NCBI RefSeq assembly: GCF_019710575.1 | Contig: NZ_JAHWFK010000034.1 | Coordinates: forward strand, 186,001 to 250,000 | Source: Paractinoplanes polyasparticus | Lineage (GTDB): Bacteria; Actinomycetota; Actinomycetes; Mycobacteriales; Micromonosporaceae | Length of the DNA stretch: 64,000 bases | Direction: 5' to 3' | Part shown: positions 50,219-59,212 of the stretch, one piece after another | Layout of the letters: each line of letters opens with the position of its first letter | How positions within the stretch are numbered: position 1 is the stretch's first letter | The notes under the pieces: model-generated | Told to the model about the DNA's origin: nothing | The model's input: only the letters and a program-made list of their open reading frames with translations | Databases searched by the model: none | Position numbers and translations under genes: made by a program

Positions 50219-51955
50219 ATGGCGACAGCAAGAGTCGGTGTCCGGCGATCACGCAACGTACGCCCATGGTGGCGCCCCGTTGCGTTCTCCGCCGTGGCTG
50301 CCACCATTGCCGCCCTGTTCCAGCCCGTTCCCGCCCTGGCCGACCCGGCCACCGCCCCGCAGGACACATTCAATCTGGCCGTGCCCGATGTCGGCTCCCG
50401 CCCGGCAGCGCTCGGCACCCTGACCCTCCCCGGCCAGAAGGCGCCCACCACGAGCACGATCACGTCGCTGCCCGGCGCCGCCACCAACCCGGCCCTCCAG
50501 CGGATCGAGAAGGGTCGCAACGAGATCGCGGGCATGGGCGACAAGCTGATCCAGGCCGAGCAGGATCGTGACCTGGCCAAGGCCCAGGCTGAGGCTGCCC
50601 GCCTTAAGTACGAACAGGCTTCGGTCAACCTTCAGCAGGCGCAGGCGGCCGCGGCTGACGCCGCAGCCCAGGCCGTGATCGACGCCGCCGGCCTGCCACC
50701 CGGTGGCGCCGGCGGGGTCAACAGCCTCGACGAGCTGGCCCGTCTGCAGCGTGGCCAGGGCACCGCCCAGGCCATCGCCCGCCAGATCGAACTGGCCCAG
50801 GTCACCGCGCAGCTCGCGCTCGACGAACAGGCGCTGAGCACCGAGCGCCAGACCGAGTTCGCCGCGGCCTACAAGACCCTTCAGACCCAGCTGACCCGCA
50901 AGCAGACCGCACAGCAGGCCCTCGAGCTGGCCAACGCCGACGCGCTGGCCGCCGCCGAGGCGAGCCAGGCCGGCGTCGACAGCGCACTCGGCTCGGGCTA
51001 CCTGGCCGGTCCCGAGGCTGGTCGCGGCGCCGACGCCAAGGCCATCGGGGCGCTCAACTTCGCGCTGGCCCAGCGCGGCGACCCGTACGTCTGGTCCGAG
51101 GAAGGCCCCGACGAGTACGACTGCTCCGGTCTCATGTGGGCGGCCTACCGGTCGGTGGGCTTCCAGCTCAACCGCGTCTCGCGCGACCAGTACTGGCAGA
51201 CCCGCCAAAGGGTCGTGTCGCGTTACTCGCTGCTCCCGGGCGACCTGCTCTTCTTCAGCCACACCAACAGCTGGCGGGGCATCCACCACGTCGCGATGTA
51301 CGCCGGCAACGGCATGATGGTCGAGGCCCCGCGCACCGGCCTCAACGTGCGGCTGACCCCGGTCCGCTGGTCCCGGCTGTTCCAGGCCACCCGCGTCTTC
51401 GGCTCGATCGAGGGCATCGTGCCCGGCCCCGAGCTCGGCGATCCCGATCCCGATCCGCCGACGACGCCGGACAACCCGACGCCGACGACCCCGCCGACCA
51501 GCACCACGCCGCCGACCGGCCCGTCGACACCGCCCAAGACGCCGTCGACACCGCCCAAGACGCCGTCGACGCCGCCCAAGACTCCGTCCACGCCGCCGAC
51601 CACCCCGTCGACGCCACCCACGACCCCGTCCACGCCGCCGACCACCCCGTCGACGCCACCCACGACCCCGTCGACCCCGCCGACCACCCCGTCGACGCCG
51701 CCGACGACCACGAAGGCGCCCGACCCCGACCCGACGACCAACCCGCCGAACACGAACCCGCCGGCGACCACGGCGCCGCCCGCGGGTGGCGGCGACTCGG
51801 AAAGCCCGTCGGGCGGCTCGAGCTCCGGCGGTCAGTCCAGCTCGGCCTCGACCCCGACCCGCAGCTCGGCCTCGACCCCGACCCGCACGACCAGCTCGGC
51901 CAACGCCACCGAGTCGTCCCAGGGTTCGGCCCCGGCGTCCTCTTCGGGGTCCTGA
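50219..51955 (+). CDS. NlpC/P60 cell-wall hydrolase with proline-rich tail
   Basis: Secreted peptidoglycan endopeptidase, 578 residues. A signal peptide (residues 1-41, ending VPALA) is followed by a long coiled coil rich in Ala and Gln (about 90-255), then an NlpC/P60 domain (about 277-400) with catalytic C302 in YDCSGLMWAAY and H356/H357 in IHHVAMYAG. The tail is nine TPSTPPK/T units, then a Ser-rich end, probably spanning the wall. The coiled coil may regulate the enzyme as in RipA-like proteins. The ATG at 50219 has GGACGGGGAG in front. Confidence 0.88.
   Translation: MATARVGVRRSRNVRPWWRPVAFSAVAATIAALFQPVPALADPATAPQDTFNLAVPDVGSRPAALGTLTLPGQKAPTTSTITSLPGAATNPALQRIEKGRNEIAGMGDKLIQAEQDRDLAKAQAEAARLKYEQASVNLQQAQAAAADAAAQAVIDAAGLPPGGAGGVNSLDELARLQRGQGTAQAIARQIELAQVTAQLALDEQALSTERQTEFAAAYKTLQTQLTRKQTAQQALELANADALAAAEASQAGVDSALGSGYLAGPEAGRGADAKAIGALNFALAQRGDPYVWSEEGPDEYDCSGLMWAAYRSVGFQLNRVSRDQYWQTRQRVVSRYSLLPGDLLFFSHTNSWRGIHHVAMYAGNGMMVEAPRTGLNVRLTPVRWSRLFQATRVFGSIEGIVPGPELGDPDPDPPTTPDNPTPTTPPTSTTPPTGPSTPPKTPSTPPKTPSTPPKTPSTPPTTPSTPPTTPSTPPTTPSTPPTTPSTPPTTPSTPPTTTKAPDPDPTTNPPNTNPPATTAPPAGGGDSESPSGGSSSGGQSSSASTPTRSSASTPTRTTSSANATESSQGSAPASSSGS
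51518..51706. repeat. 21-bp tandem repeat encoding TPSTPPK/T
   Basis: Nine head-to-tail units of 21 bp within the NlpC/P60 gene, each encoding PSTPPK or PSTPPT with a leading Thr or Gly. Units 4 and 6 are identical, and units 3 and 5 nearly so, suggesting duplication in blocks of two. It makes a rod-like proline-rich linker. Confidence 0.85.
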
Positions 51956-52155
51956 GGCGCGGGGTGTCCGCTTCGGGCTCCGTGTACGGGCCGGCGTCCG
52001 CCACGAGGTGCTCGAAATTTGCCTTTCCGGTGCTCAACGCCCGGCCGGGGGCATGGTCCGGTTGATGCCGGGTGTGCTGACGCGCGCGGATATGGCACGG
52101 TTATGGGCAGCGCCCGGCGACCGAATCCGTCGGCATGCGGCGGTCGGGAGGTTCC

Positions 52156-54474
52156 ATGGACGAGCGGCAGGCGAACTCGGACGGCGACGGCAAGAAGCCG
52201 CCCGCTGCGGGGACGCCGGTGGTCGGCGATCAGGACGGGTATGCCCCTCCCCCGCCGCCCGCGCCGGGTGCCCTGTGGGCCGCCAAGAAGCCGGGCCAGA
52301 GCGCAGGCAGCGGCAGCAGCTCCACCGGTTCCAGCAGCCCCGCCGGCACTAATGGCTCCGGCGGTACCAGCAGCTCCACCCGGACGAGCGGCTCCGCCGG
52401 CATGAGCAACCCCGCCGGCACCAGCGGCTCCGCCAGTCCCGCCGGCACGAGCGTCTCCGGCAGTGGCGCCGAGTCCGACGTCGCCGGCTCCTCCCGCGGC
52501 AACGGCAAGTCCGGCAGCGACGGCGCGTTCGGCACCGCTGGCTCGTCCCGCGGTAGCGGCACGTCCGACACCGACAGCGCGTCCGGCACCGAGAGCCCGT
52601 CCCGCGGCAACGGCACGCCCAGCACCGACAGCGCGTCCGGCACCGAGAGCCCGTCCCGCGGCAACGGCAAGTCCGAGACCAACGGCCCGTCCGGCAGCGG
52701 CAGCGGCAGCGGCAGCGGCAGCGGCAGCGGCAGCGGCAGCGGCAAGTTTGAGACCGACGGCCCGTCTCGCGGCAGCGGCAAGTCCGGCAGCGACGGCAGA
52801 GCTGTCGGGTCGGCCCGGCCGACCAGCCCGGCCGCTTCCGAGTTCTTTCCCGAGCGGGTCGACGGCGCCAGCCGGCGCCTGCCGACGACCCTCGGCACTG
52901 GCGCCGCCCGCGCCAGCGTGCCCGGGTCGATCAACCCCGAGTCGGCCGACGCTGTTCGCGCGACCGGCTGGGGCACCGGCGAGGCCAAGGTCTACGGCAG
53001 CAGCAGCGCGTCCGGCGCCAAGGTCGTGACCTCGACGGTCTCCGCCTCGGCCCCCGTCTCCGCAGCTCCGTCCGCGCCCATCGTGGCCTCCACGCCGCCC
53101 GCCCCCACCTCGGCCCCGCCGACTCCGGCCTCCGCACCTCCCGCCCCCACCTCGGCCTCGGCCTCCGGGCCTCCCGCCCCCACTTCTGCCCCGGCCTCCG
53201 CGCCACCCGCGCCGGGTCAAGAGAGCCGGTCAGTGGTGGCGCGGGCCCGGGTCGCAGCTCCGAAGACAACCGAGCCCAGCGACCCGGCCGATCCCGAGCC
53301 CGGCCGCCCGGAGCCCGAGCGTCCCGCTCCCGTGCCCTCGCCGCCGCCGTCGCGCCCTCAGCCGCCCAAGCCGACGCCGCCGCCGTCGCGCCCCCAGCCA
53401 CCCAAGCCGACGCCGCCGCCCGGCCGCCCCGAGCCGGATCCGGTCCCGGCCCCGCCGACACCCGGTCCTTTCCCGGCGCCCACCCCGGGCCCGTTCCCGA
53501 CTCCGACTCCCGACCCGACGCCTGCGCCGACGCCCGGCCCCGCGCCGGTCCCGTCGCCCAGCCCCACGCCGCCCGGCCCGATCCCGCCCGGCCCCGGCCC
53601 CTCGCCCACACCTCCCGGTCCGGGTCCCTCGCCGGTGCCGCCGAGCCCAGGCCCGTCCCCGGTGCCGCCCGGCCCCGGCCCGAGCCCCACTCCGCCGCCG
53701 CCCGGTCCGAGCCCCGTGCCCGGCCCACCGCAGCCGGTCGTCCCGCCGCCGCCGATGATCGCGACGGGCGGCACCGGCCTGCCCTCGTACACCGTGCCGC
53801 CGTCCACCTCGAGCCGCCCCACGCCCGCCACCACCCCGTTCGGGGTCGGCGAGCCGCACGAAAACCAGGCGCCGTTCGGATCGAGATCACCTCAGCCGTT
53901 CGGTTCCCCGGATCCGCCGGCCGAGCCGACACAGGCCATGCCGAAGACGTTCGGCTCGCCGGCCGAGCCGGCACAGGCCACGCCGAAGACGTTCGGCTCG
54001 CCCGCTGAGCCGACACAGGCCGCGCCGAAGACGTTCGGTGCGCCGGCTCAGCCGACGCAGGCCGCGCCGAAGACGTTCGGGCCGCCGGCCGAGCCGACAC
54101 AGGTCGTACCCACGGAGTCGGCCACTCGGGTCAGCGACGACGTCCCGGCTTACCCGCCAGGTTTCGACCCCGAGCCGACGATGGCAGTCCCGCAGCAACG
54201 GATGCAGCCGGGCACGGTGTACGGCACCGGCGGCTACGAGACGATCGACGCCACGATGCCGGTCTCGACCAACGCGGTGGAGAATTCCGGGTCGTTAACC
54301 GGACACATCCTGGCCCAGGGCTGGCGGGACGAGGTCATCGACCGGCGCCGCGGCAACCTCAAGGTCGCGGTGGCCATGCTGGTGGTGTTGGGCCTGCTGG
54401 TGACGGTCAGCATCGTGTTCCTGCTGACCGCCGGCAGCTCGTTCAGCGACTGGATCGGCGGCGTATTCTCTTGA
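52156..54474 (+). CDS. Long low-complexity membrane-anchored protein
   Basis: I do not recognise a family. The 772-residue protein is cytosolic or exposed for nearly its whole length and has a single C-terminal membrane helix (VAVAMLVVLGLLVTVSIVFLL, near the end). From N to C it has a Ser/Gly/Asn-rich part with repeated PSRGNGK units, a run of eight Gly-Ser pairs, a long Pro/Ala/Thr-rich part, and 14-residue repeats (PAEPTQAAPKTFGS). The ATG 52156 has GGGAGG 5 bp in front. It may be a wall or membrane scaffold; its base composition (GC-rich in all frames) produces long false frames on both strands. Confidence 0.75.
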   Translation: MDERQANSDGDGKKPPAAGTPVVGDQDGYAPPPPPAPGALWAAKKPGQSAGSGSSSTGSSSPAGTNGSGGTSSSTRTSGSAGMSNPAGTSGSASPAGTSVSGSGAESDVAGSSRGNGKSGSDGAFGTAGSSRGSGTSDTDSASGTESPSRGNGTPSTDSASGTESPSRGNGKSETNGPSGSGSGSGSGSGSGSGSGKFETDGPSRGSGKSGSDGRAVGSARPTSPAASEFFPERVDGASRRLPTTLGTGAARASVPGSINPESADAVRATGWGTGEAKVYGSSSASGAKVVTSTVSASAPVSAAPSAPIVASTPPAPTSAPPTPASAPPAPTSASASGPPAPTSAPASAPPAPGQESRSVVARARVAAPKTTEPSDPADPEPGRPEPERPAPVPSPPPSRPQPPKPTPPPSRPQPPKPTPPPGRPEPDPVPAPPTPGPFPAPTPGPFPTPTPDPTPAPTPGPAPVPSPSPTPPGPIPPGPGPSPTPPGPGPSPVPPSPGPSPVPPGPGPSPTPPPPGPSPVPGPPQPVVPPPPMIATGGTGLPSYTVPPSTSSRPTPATTPFGVGEPHENQAPFGSRSPQPFGSPDPPAEPTQAMPKTFGSPAEPAQATPKTFGSPAEPTQAAPKTFGAPAQPTQAAPKTFGPPAEPTQVVPTESATRVSDDVPAYPPGFDPEPTMAVPQQRMQPGTVYGTGGYETIDATMPVSTNAVENSGSLTGHILAQGWRDEVIDRRRGNLKVAVAMLVVLGLLVTVSIVFLLTAGSSFSDWIGGVFS
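52693..52740. repeat. Hexanucleotide microsatellite (ggcagc)x8
   Basis: Eight perfect copies of ggcagc in the coding region, encoding Gly-Ser eight times. Six-base units keep the frame when copy number changes, so length variation among strains is plausible. Confidence 0.9.
53917..54114. repeat. 42-bp coding repeat (14-residue PAEPTQA.PKTFG unit)
   Basis: Four full copies and a partial fifth of a 42-bp unit near the C-terminus of the low-complexity protein, encoding PAEPTQAAPKTFGS with small changes. High similarity of the copies at DNA level points to recent duplication. Confidence 0.85.
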
Positions 54475-54669
54475 CCTGGGGCGATCGGCCCGGCCGGTTC
54501 CCGGATTTGGCGTAGAGCCGATCACGACCTACGCTGGCATGGTTTGTGCGCCGGGCTCGTTTCCGTGCGGTCCGCGTGCGCCAGGTCAGGGGTGAGCCTG
54601 CCCACTACCAGCGCGGAATGCGGTCGGCGAACCAAACGTTGAGCCGTACACTTATGACAGTTATTGAGC

Positions 54670-54690
54670 GGCGTGCCCCCCTGGCACGCC
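54670..54690 (+). promoter_or_regulatory. Hairpin in the leader of the DEAD-box helicase gene
   Basis: ggcgtgcc (54670-54677) and ggcacgcc (54683-54690) form a perfect 8-bp stem with a 5-nt loop, 89 bp before the TTG start. Leaders of cold-inducible helicases often contain structured RNA, so a regulatory role is possible but not shown. The 304-bp gap 54475-54778 contains this hairpin and no gene; a TACACT at 54646-54651 could be a -10 box, without a clear -35. Confidence 0.4.
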
Positions 54691-54778
54691 ACGGGCGTTC
54701 TTGCGGGCATTTCAGCGGTCGGCTCTCAGCAGCCACGGCGGGCCATTCGCGAGCATGCGCCCCCGTAGAGAGGTTCTC

Positions 54779-56764
54779 TTGACCACTTTCGCTGATCCCA
54801 GCACGTTCCCGTCCGTCTTCGAAACCCGTTCCACCGACGAGCAGCCCGCCGTCGAGACCACCGAGACCGTGGTCATCGAGGCCCCGGCCGACGAGACCTC
54901 CGCCACGGCCGAGCCGGCCGCCGAGGCCACGCAGGTTGTCGAGGCCACGCAGGTTGTCGAGGCCGCACAGGTCGTCGAGCCGACCACCGAGGCCGCGCAG
55001 GTTGCCGAGGCGACCGCCGAGGCTGTCGAGACCGTCGAGACCCCCGTTGTTCTTCCGAGCTTCGCCGAGCTGGGCGTTCCGGCCGAGTTGGTGCGCGTCC
55101 TCAGCCGTGAGGGCATCACCACCCCGTTCGAGATCCAGGCAGCGACGATGCCCGACGCCCTGGCCGGCCGCGACGTGCTCGGCCGGGGCCAGACCGGCTC
55201 CGGCAAGACCCTGGCGTTCGGCCTGCCGCTGCTGGCCCGCGTCGCCCAGGGCGGCCGCGCCCGCCCCCACCACCCCAAGGCCCTGATCCTGGTGCCGACG
55301 CGTGAGCTGGCGATGCAGGTCGCCGACGCGCTGATGCCGCTGGGCCGGTCGGTCGGTGTCTTCCTCAAGACAGCCGTCGGCGGGGTTCCGTACGACCGCC
55401 AGATGGACGCTCTGCGCCGCGGCGTCGAGGTCATGGTGGCCACGCCGGGCCGCCTCGGCGACCTGATCGAGCGGGGCGCCTGCAAGCTCGACGACATCGA
55501 GATCACCGTTCTCGACGAGGCCGACCAGATGGCCGACATGGGCTTCCTGCCCGAGGTCACCGACCTGCTGTCCAAGACCCCTGAGAACGCGCAGCGGCTG
55601 CTGTTCTCGGCCACACTCGACGGTGACGTCGACGCGCTGGTCAAGCGGTTCATGCACGACCCGGTCACGCACTCCACGGACCCGTCCGAGGCGAGCGTGT
55701 CCACCATGGATCACCACCTGCTGCTGATCCCGCCGCACGACAAGTTCCCGATCGCCGCGTCGATCGCCAACCGGACCGGCAAGACGATCGTCTTCGCCCG
55801 CACCCAGATGGGCGTCGACCGGCTCCAGGAGCAGCTGCGGCAGGTCGGCGTCCGGGCCGGCGCGCTGCACGGCGGCAAGACCCAGCGGGTCCGCACCCGC
55901 ACGCTCGCCGAGTTCAAGGAGGGCCGCACCAACGTCCTCGTGGCGACGGACGTGGCCGCCCGCGGCATCCACGTCGACGGCATCTCGCTCGTCATGCACG
56001 TGGACCCGCCCAAGGACCCGAAGGACTACCTGCACCGTGCGGGCCGCACCGCCCGGGCCGGCGAGTCCGGCGCGGTCGTCACGCTGGTCCTGCCCAAGCA
56101 GCGCCGCACCACCCAGGCCATGATGTCGAAGGCCGGTGTCGCGCCGACCGAGACGCGGGTGCGCCTGGGCGACGAGAAGCTGGCCGAGATCACGGGCGCC
56201 TCCGCACCGAGCGGCGTCCCCGTAATCGAGGAGCCGGAGCCTCGTCGCGAGCGCGGCGACCGCCCGCGCGGCCGCTTCGGCGACCGTCCGCAGCGGTCGT
56301 ACGGCGACCGTCCCCGCGGCTCGTACGGCGACCGTCCGCGTGGTGACCGTCCGGAGCGGTCGTACGGTGACCGTCCGCAGCGGTCCCACGACGACCGTCC
56401 CAGCAGTGACCGTCCGCAACGTTCCTACGGCGACCGCCCCGCCGGCGAGCGCGGCTCGTTCGGTGACCGTCCGCGTGGTGACCGTCCGCAGCGGTCGTAC
56501 GGCGACCGTCCCGAGCGGGGCGGCTTCGGCGAGCGTTCCGGCGGCGACCGTGGCGGCTACAGCGGCGGCGGCGACCGTGGCGGCTACAGCGGCGGCGGCG
56601 ACCGCGGTGGCTTCAGCGGCGGCGACCGCCCGCGCGGCGAGGCCGGCTACGGCCGTAACGGCGAGCGGGCCGGCAACTTCCGGCGCGACAGCAACCAGCG
56701 CAACGACCGCCGTGAGGGCCCCGCGGGCCGCTTCGGCACGCCGCGCCCGGCTCGCAGCTACTGA
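54779..56764 (+). CDS. DEAD-box RNA helicase
   Basis: ATP-dependent RNA helicase of 661 residues. Q motif FEIQAATMPDAL, Walker A GQTGSGKT, VPTRELAMQV, TPGRLGDLI, DEAD box VLDEADQMADMG, SAT in LFSATLDGD and HRAGRTARAGESG are all present. The C-terminal 170 residues are repeats of GDRPRGDRPQRSY followed by RGGYSGGG, an Arg/Gly-rich RNA-binding tail. The acidic leader has three EATQVVEA-like repeats. I chose the TTG at 54779 (LTTFADPSTFPS) because AGAGAGG lies 5 bp upstream; an ATG at 54755 is possible. Likely role: RNA remodelling, ribosome assembly or cold response, by family. Confidence 0.9.
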   Translation: MTTFADPSTFPSVFETRSTDEQPAVETTETVVIEAPADETSATAEPAAEATQVVEATQVVEAAQVVEPTTEAAQVAEATAEAVETVETPVVLPSFAELGVPAELVRVLSREGITTPFEIQAATMPDALAGRDVLGRGQTGSGKTLAFGLPLLARVAQGGRARPHHPKALILVPTRELAMQVADALMPLGRSVGVFLKTAVGGVPYDRQMDALRRGVEVMVATPGRLGDLIERGACKLDDIEITVLDEADQMADMGFLPEVTDLLSKTPENAQRLLFSATLDGDVDALVKRFMHDPVTHSTDPSEASVSTMDHHLLLIPPHDKFPIAASIANRTGKTIVFARTQMGVDRLQEQLRQVGVRAGALHGGKTQRVRTRTLAEFKEGRTNVLVATDVAARGIHVDGISLVMHVDPPKDPKDYLHRAGRTARAGESGAVVTLVLPKQRRTTQAMMSKAGVAPTETRVRLGDEKLAEITGASAPSGVPVIEEPEPRRERGDRPRGRFGDRPQRSYGDRPRGSYGDRPRGDRPERSYGDRPQRSHDDRPSSDRPQRSYGDRPAGERGSFGDRPRGDRPQRSYGDRPERGGFGERSGGDRGGYSGGGDRGGYSGGGDRGGFSGGDRPRGEAGYGRNGERAGNFRRDSNQRNDRREGPAGRFGTPRPARSY

Positions 56765-56787
56765 ACGACCCCATAAGCACCATCCGT

Positions 56788-56817
56788 GACGCCCGGCACT
56801 TCGATGTGCCGGGCGTC
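56788..56817 (+). terminator. Terminator hairpin of the DEAD-box helicase gene
   Basis: gacgcccggcac (56788-56799) and gtgccgggcgtc (56806-56817) form a perfect 12-bp stem with the 6-nt loop ttcgat. It is followed by cggcttttc, a short T run, 24 bp after the helicase stop codon. Confidence 0.8.
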
Positions 56818-56856
56818 CGGCTTTTCCCGGGCCGCCCGGCCGGGTACACAGAAGAC

Positions 56857-57513
56857 ATGTCGCTGCTGCCCGCTTCCCTGTACTGGCAACGCAAGGACAC
56901 TCCCGGCTCCGAGCACACCCTGCTCGACGCCACGAACGGCCTCTACGCCCGCGGCACCGCGCTCGCGGTCGACCCCGTTCCCTACAGCTGTCGCTACGAG
57001 CTGCGGACGGATCCCGGCTGGGTCACCGCGCACTTCGACGTGGCCACCGAGGGCGCCGGCTGGGCCCGCTCCCTCCGCCTCGAACTGGCCGCCGGCACGT
57101 GGCGGGCCACCACCGCCGAGCAGGGCGACCTCGATGCTGTCCTGTCGGCCGCGGGGCACGCCGGGGCCGGGCTGCCCGGCCTGGAGGACCCGGATCTGCT
57201 CTACGGCGCGTTCGACGTCGACCTGACCGGCTCGCCCCTGACCAACACGCTCCCGGTCCGGCGCCTCCGGCTGCACCGGCCCGCGGCCGACGACGTCGGT
57301 GTCGCGCACCGGCTCAGCGTGGCCTGGGTGCTGCTGCCCAGTCTCGAGGTGGTCCAGGCCGACCAGATCTACACCGCGCTGGGCGAGGGCCGGGTCCGCT
57401 TCGCGAACGAGACGTTCAGCGCCGACCTGACCATCGACGAGGACGGCTTCGTGATCGACTATCCGGGCCTGGCCGAGCGGGCTGGTGACCCGCACCCCAA
57501 ACGCGGGTCGTGA
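56857..57513 (+). CDS. Glycolipid-binding domain protein
   Basis: Soluble protein of 218 residues that matches the putative glycolipid-binding family (YWQRKDTPGSEHTLLDATNG, SYRYELRTD-like CRYELRTDPGWVTAHF, and DLLYGAFDVDLTGSPLTNTLPVRRL). Relatives are single-domain proteins whose biochemical role is unproven. The ATG at 56857 begins MSLLPASLYWQR. It stands alone after the helicase terminator and ends before the convergent Lrp gene. Confidence 0.8.
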   Translation: MSLLPASLYWQRKDTPGSEHTLLDATNGLYARGTALAVDPVPYSCRYELRTDPGWVTAHFDVATEGAGWARSLRLELAAGTWRATTAEQGDLDAVLSAAGHAGAGLPGLEDPDLLYGAFDVDLTGSPLTNTLPVRRLRLHRPAADDVGVAHRLSVAWVLLPSLEVVQADQIYTALGEGRVRFANETFSADLTIDEDGFVIDYPGLAERAGDPHPKRGS

Positions 57514-57551
57514 ACGGCGCAGGCGCCCCCTGAGGGGCTGCGCGGGGCTGA

Positions 57552-58001
57552 TCAGCCGAGGTGGGGCTGGGGCCGGTTCTCCCACTTGGTCGAGAGCGCG
57601 ATGGCCGTACGCGTGGAAGCCACCCCGGGCGTGCGGTTGATCCGCACGATGAGCTGCTCGAGCTCGGCTATCGTGCCGACCCGCACGGTCAGCTGGTACG
57701 ACTCCACTCCGGCCATGAAATAGCAGCTCTCGACCTCGGGCATCGCGCGCAGGGCGGCCAGCACGTCGTCGGTGTCGGCGCCGGAGTCCTCGATGATGCC
57801 GATCAGCGCGGTGACGCCCAGGCCCAGCGCCTCGTGGTCGACCTCGGCCCGGTAGCCCTGGATCGTGCCGGCCGCCTCGAGCTTGCCGACCCGCTCGTGC
57901 ACGGCCGGCGCGGACAGCCCCACCTTGCGCGCGAGCTCGGCGTACGACGAGCGGGCGTTCTCCCGTAGCAGCTCGATCAGGCGGAGGTCGATGGAGTCCA
58001 T
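57552..58001 (-). CDS. Lrp/AsnC-family transcriptional regulator
   Basis: Regulator of 149 residues: N-terminal helix-turn-helix (DLRLIELLRENARSSYAEL, then ARKVGLSAPAVHERVGKLEA) and a C-terminal RAM domain (VTALIGIIEDSGADTDDVLAAL, VESCYFMAGVESYQLTVRV). The start ATG is at 58001; the longer frame upstream runs into the bldC promoter region. It is divergent from bldC and close to the menaquinone genes; related regulators sense amino acids. Its targets here are not known. Confidence 0.88.
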   Translation of the reverse strand: MDSIDLRLIELLRENARSSYAELARKVGLSAPAVHERVGKLEAAGTIQGYRAEVDHEALGLGVTALIGIIEDSGADTDDVLAALRAMPEVESCYFMAGVESYQLTVRVGTIAELEQLIVRINRTPGVASTRTAIALSTKWENRPQPHLG

Positions 58002-58214
58002 GGTGAAGACCCTAATCGGGTGGCAGTTCGTCACTCACGCCCGGTAGCAGCGTAAACGGCGGCAGGATAACGATCACTGTCGCAATTAGGGCTTTTTCCG
58101 CATTCCAGGGACTCGGTTCCGGGGCAATGCTCTAATGGCTTTACGTCCCGATCGAGCACGCCGACACTCACCGTGATCACGGCCGCTCCAAAAGACCGAC
58201 GCGAGGAGGGGGCT

Positions 58215-58490
58215 GTGGACACTGGAGATCGCTTGCTCACACCAGGCGAGGTGGCCGCGCTGTTCCGCGTCGACCCGAAAACGGTGACCCGCTGGGCCGC
58301 CGCCGGGCGCATCGGCAGCATTCGTACTCCCGGCGGTCACCGCCGATTCCGTGAATCCGAGGTCCGCGCGTTGCTGGAAGGCGACGGCGTGGTCGAGGAA
58401 ATGCGCGAGGACGACGCTGCCAATCGACCTCGTAATGCCGGCCCGAGCAATCCGGGCCTGGGTTACGGACCGCCCAACGGGTTGCGCTGA
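58215..58490 (+). CDS. bldC: BldC-family MerR-like DNA-binding protein
   Basis: Small developmental regulator of 91 residues: TPGEVAALFRVDPKTVTRWA, then AAGRIGSIRTPGGHRRFRES, is the MerR-type winged helix typical of BldC. In Streptomyces BldC binds cooperatively to direct repeats to delay differentiation. The GTG at 58215 has GAGGAGG in front, so the frame upstream is dropped. The tail after residue 60 is longer than in Streptomyces. Its 3' end overlaps the convergent ubiX-type gene by 28 bp. Confidence 0.88.
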   Translation: MDTGDRLLTPGEVAALFRVDPKTVTRWAAAGRIGSIRTPGGHRRFRESEVRALLEGDGVVEEMREDDAANRPRNAGPSNPGLGYGPPNGLR

Positions 58491-59101
58491 GCATTCAATT
58501 CACCCTTCCACCGGGTCAGGAGCGTGTGGGGTACGCCCAGAGCGTCCAGCGCTTTGCCCGCTACGAAGTCGACCAACTGTTGTGCGGTGGCCTGCGCCCC
58601 GGCGCCATAGAAGCCCGGGCTCGCAGGCAGAACCACCGCCCCGGCGTCGTGCAGCGCGATCAGGTGCTCGAGGTGACTGCGCGTTACGGGTGTCTCGCGT
58701 GGAACGATCACTGTGCGTCGACGTTCCTTGAGGTTCACCTCGGCCGCCCGCTGCAACAGGTCCTTCGAGAGACCGATCGCGATGCCCGCGCACGCGGCCG
58801 TGCTGGCCGGCACCACGATCATGCCCTTGGCCGGGTACGAGCCACTGCTGGGCCCGGCGGCCAGGTCGCCGGCGGCCCAGTAGGACAGGTCACCCAGATC
58901 GCGCCCGAGCCATCGGCCGACGTCGTCCTTCCAATGCGCGTCCCGCACAGTGGACCCGGTCTCGTCGAGAATCGTCAGCCGGGCCGCCTTGGAAACAACG
59001 AGGTCGACCGCCTCCCCCGCGTCGAGCAGGGCTGACAACACCGCCCGGGCGTAGGGCGTCCCCGAAGCCCCGGAGACCCCCACGACCCATGGTTCACGCA
59101 T
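58463..59101 (-). CDS. ubiX: UbiX-type flavin prenyltransferase (mqnM)
   Basis: Makes prenylated FMN, the cofactor of UbiD-type decarboxylases. The flavin-binding GVSGASGTPYA at the N-terminus, the PASTAACAGIAIGLSKDLLQRA block and VIVPRETPVTRSHLEHLIALH are hallmarks. Length 212 residues. It should supply cofactor to the UbiD-type enzyme at 61743. In Streptomyces such genes sit together with mqnP and ubiD-type genes; here an ECF sigma factor and membrane protein come between. Confidence 0.92.
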   Translation of the reverse strand: MREPWVVGVSGASGTPYARAVLSALLDAGEAVDLVVSKAARLTILDETGSTVRDAHWKDDVGRWLGRDLGDLSYWAAGDLAAGPSSGSYPAKGMIVVPASTAACAGIAIGLSKDLLQRAAEVNLKERRRTVIVPRETPVTRSHLEHLIALHDAGAVVLPASPGFYGAGAQATAQQLVDFVAGKALDALGVPHTLLTRWKGELNAQRNPLGGP

Positions 59102-59124
59102 GCCTCAAGTGTGCCCGCTGGTCC

Positions 59125-59212
59125 CGCTGCACCCACGCCGAAGTGGGAAACGACTCCGTCACCGGGCCAGTCGCGTTCAGCGCTCCACCCAGGCCGACGC
59201 GGGAAAGGACTC
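59125..59212. repeat. Direct repeat of the 3' end of the sigma-factor-partner gene
   Basis: Two copies of a 32-bp segment, 59181-59212 and 59125-59156, match at 27 of 32 positions, 56 bp apart. The first contains the last codons (SFPASAWVER) before the stop at 59177-59179; the second repeats them behind the stop. It is the third gene end in the window with such a downstream copy. Confidence 0.65.

Noticed and set aside
51518..51706. Regular 21-bp repeats that could suggest a CRISPR or other array
   Set aside because: There are no spacers, and the units are continuous in-frame codons for TPSTPPK/T inside a wall-hydrolase gene.
52230..54198. Long open frames opposite and alongside the low-complexity protein gene
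   Set aside because: They result from extreme GC content and repeats. They have Arg/Gly/Ala-rich translations without any family resemblance, while the chosen frame has a ribosome site and a membrane helix.
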